A DNA stretch of 64,000 nt from Armigeres subalbatus (Eukaryota > Arthropoda > Insecta > Diptera > Culicidae), in assembly GCF_024139115.2 (NCBI RefSeq), contig NC_085141.1, forward strand, positions 400,651,659 through 400,715,658, read 5' to 3'. Position 1 is the first letter of the stretch. Each line of letters starts with the position of its first letter. Shown piece by piece: positions 63,060 to 64,000 of this stretch. Under the pieces are notes generated by a model. It had not been told where the DNA came from. It searched no databases and was given only the letters and a program-made list of their open reading frames with translations. The translations under genes were made by a program, and so were the position numbers.

Positions 63060-64000
63060 CTATCCCTACCTCCTCGTGGTGCTGGCCGGGATACGAGCAA
63101 CCTTAGGGAAGATCGGGTAACCAACCCCGGTATGAACTATGGTCGTATGCTGACAGGAAAGGGAGGTTTGCTCCTCTCCGGAGGTGCAAATCTTACTGAG
63201 CGTCTATTCTCCATGTCAGGATCGGCTCACAACAGCGTCTGTTCTCCATGTTAGGGGTGGTTGATCATCGTCCGATAGCCAGCGAGGGACTCTAAGTGAA
63301 ACTGTGCACCTTGGTCCACCGGGAATAAGGAGAATTGGTCCTCCGGAAGTTTGGGGGTTTGGTGTCAGGCCCTGCAAGCCAGTCTTAAAAAACATAAGCA
63401 ACGAACAATCAACAATAGAGTTCGGACCGGAACCATCGGCGAAGACCACTGCGACAAAAGGGACTAGCGATTGGATACTCAGTTCGTGGAACTGCAAATC
63501 TCTCAACTTCATCGGGAGCACACGCATACTCGCCGATGTGCTCAAGGACCGTGAATCCGGCATCGTAGCGCTCCAGGAGGAAGGGATCAATGGTGCGAAC
63601 GTTTAGAGGTAATCATACCATCTACCAGAGCTGCGGCAACACACACGAGCTGGGAACAGCTTTCATTGTGATGGGCGATATGCTAAGGCGCGTGATCGGG
63701 TGGTGGCCGATCAAAGAAAGAATGTGGAGGGGATCAAAGGCCGGTTCTTCAACTTCAGCATAATCAACGTCCATAGCCCACACTCCGGAAGCACTGATGA
63801 TGATGAGGACGCATTCTACGCGCAGCTGGAGCATGAGTACGAGAGCTGCCCAAGCCACGACGTTAAAATCATCATAGGAGATTTGAACGCTCAGGTTGGC
63901 CAAGAGGAGGAGTTTGTGTGTCATGTACAAGACGTCATGTACAAGACGCTAATAAGACCGGTTGTCCTCTACGGACATGAAACATGGACATGGACTTGCA
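63060..64000 (+). pseudogene. RTE-clade LINE (JAM-like), second copy, internally deleted
   Basis: The 5' UTR at about 63060-63300 matches that of the 17.8-19.9 kb copy. The endonuclease follows: SSWNCKSLNFIGSTRILADV, then after a stop near 63605 QSCGNTHELGTAFIVMGDML, FFNFSIINVHSPHSGSTDDD, KIIIGDLNAQVGQEEEF. At about 63915 it jumps to MYKTLIRPVVLYGHETWTW, which is the C-terminal RT/thumb end of RTE ORFs. The element runs off the window. Confidence 0.85.

Noticed and set aside
1..64000. CRISPR arrays, operons or bacterial insertion sequences
   Set aside because: Spliced genes, tRNA SINEs, LINEs and TIR elements show an insect nuclear genome; no direct-repeat/spacer pattern.

Overview
The window looks like accessory chromatin from a culicine mosquito, most likely Aedes. 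It is AT-rich and intron-bearing. It carries Feilai-type tRNA SINEs, Penelope, R1 (Mino/Waldo-like), RTE, Jockey and Ty3/gypsy elements, and dense TIR elements with TA, TAA/TTA, TTAA and 8-bp target duplications. There is no bacterial signature, CRISPR array or rRNA. All family names come from recognised motifs, not from a search.

The host genes I can support form one small secreted-protein cluster: three two-exon C-type lectins (20.3-20.85 kb minus; 32.87-33.45 and 44.01-44.59 kb plus) and two copies of a pacifastin-type protease-inhibitor gene just downstream of the two plus-strand lectins. The 32-34 kb and 43-45 kb blocks are a segmental duplication. The inhibitor in the second block is intact. 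In the first it is broken by a 2-nt loss, a stop codon and a SINE insertion.

Layout. 1-0.65 kb: degenerate repeats. 0.7-11.3 kb: a Ty3/gypsy element whose gag-pro-pol frame is split by a 6,001-bp hAT-type insertion with an exact 8-bp target duplication. The insertion holds a second hAT element and many small elements. The Ty3 element carries three frame-consistent GT-AG introns. 12.0-13.6 kb: the 3' half of a Penelope-like element. 13.7-17.07 kb: two tandem R1-clade copies in an (AC)n target. 17.1-19.9 kb: Jockey gag relic, Feilai, RTE relic. 20.3-24.9 kb: lectin and TIR elements. 24.97-27.47 kb: a PIF/Harbinger-like element with a 167-bp tandem array and (TG)39. 30.3-34.5 kb: lectin block A, followed by a third R1 copy to 36.4 kb. 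38.7-40.0 kb: foldback element. 41.5-43.3 kb: a multi-level nest. 43.4-45.2 kb: lectin block B. 45.87-60.19 kb: a second Ty3/gypsy element on the minus strand, bounded by two 105-bp LTRs and a GTAAG duplication and swollen to 14.3 kb by insertions. 60.5-64 kb: a Tc1/mariner-like element and LINE relics.

The most unusual signals are the introns in the first Ty3 element, one of which removes the gag stop and joins gag to protease; the 6-kb insertion whose removal restores the frame exactly; an internally deleted R1 family that seems to have spread as a deleted form; and the duplicated lectin/inhibitor cassette.
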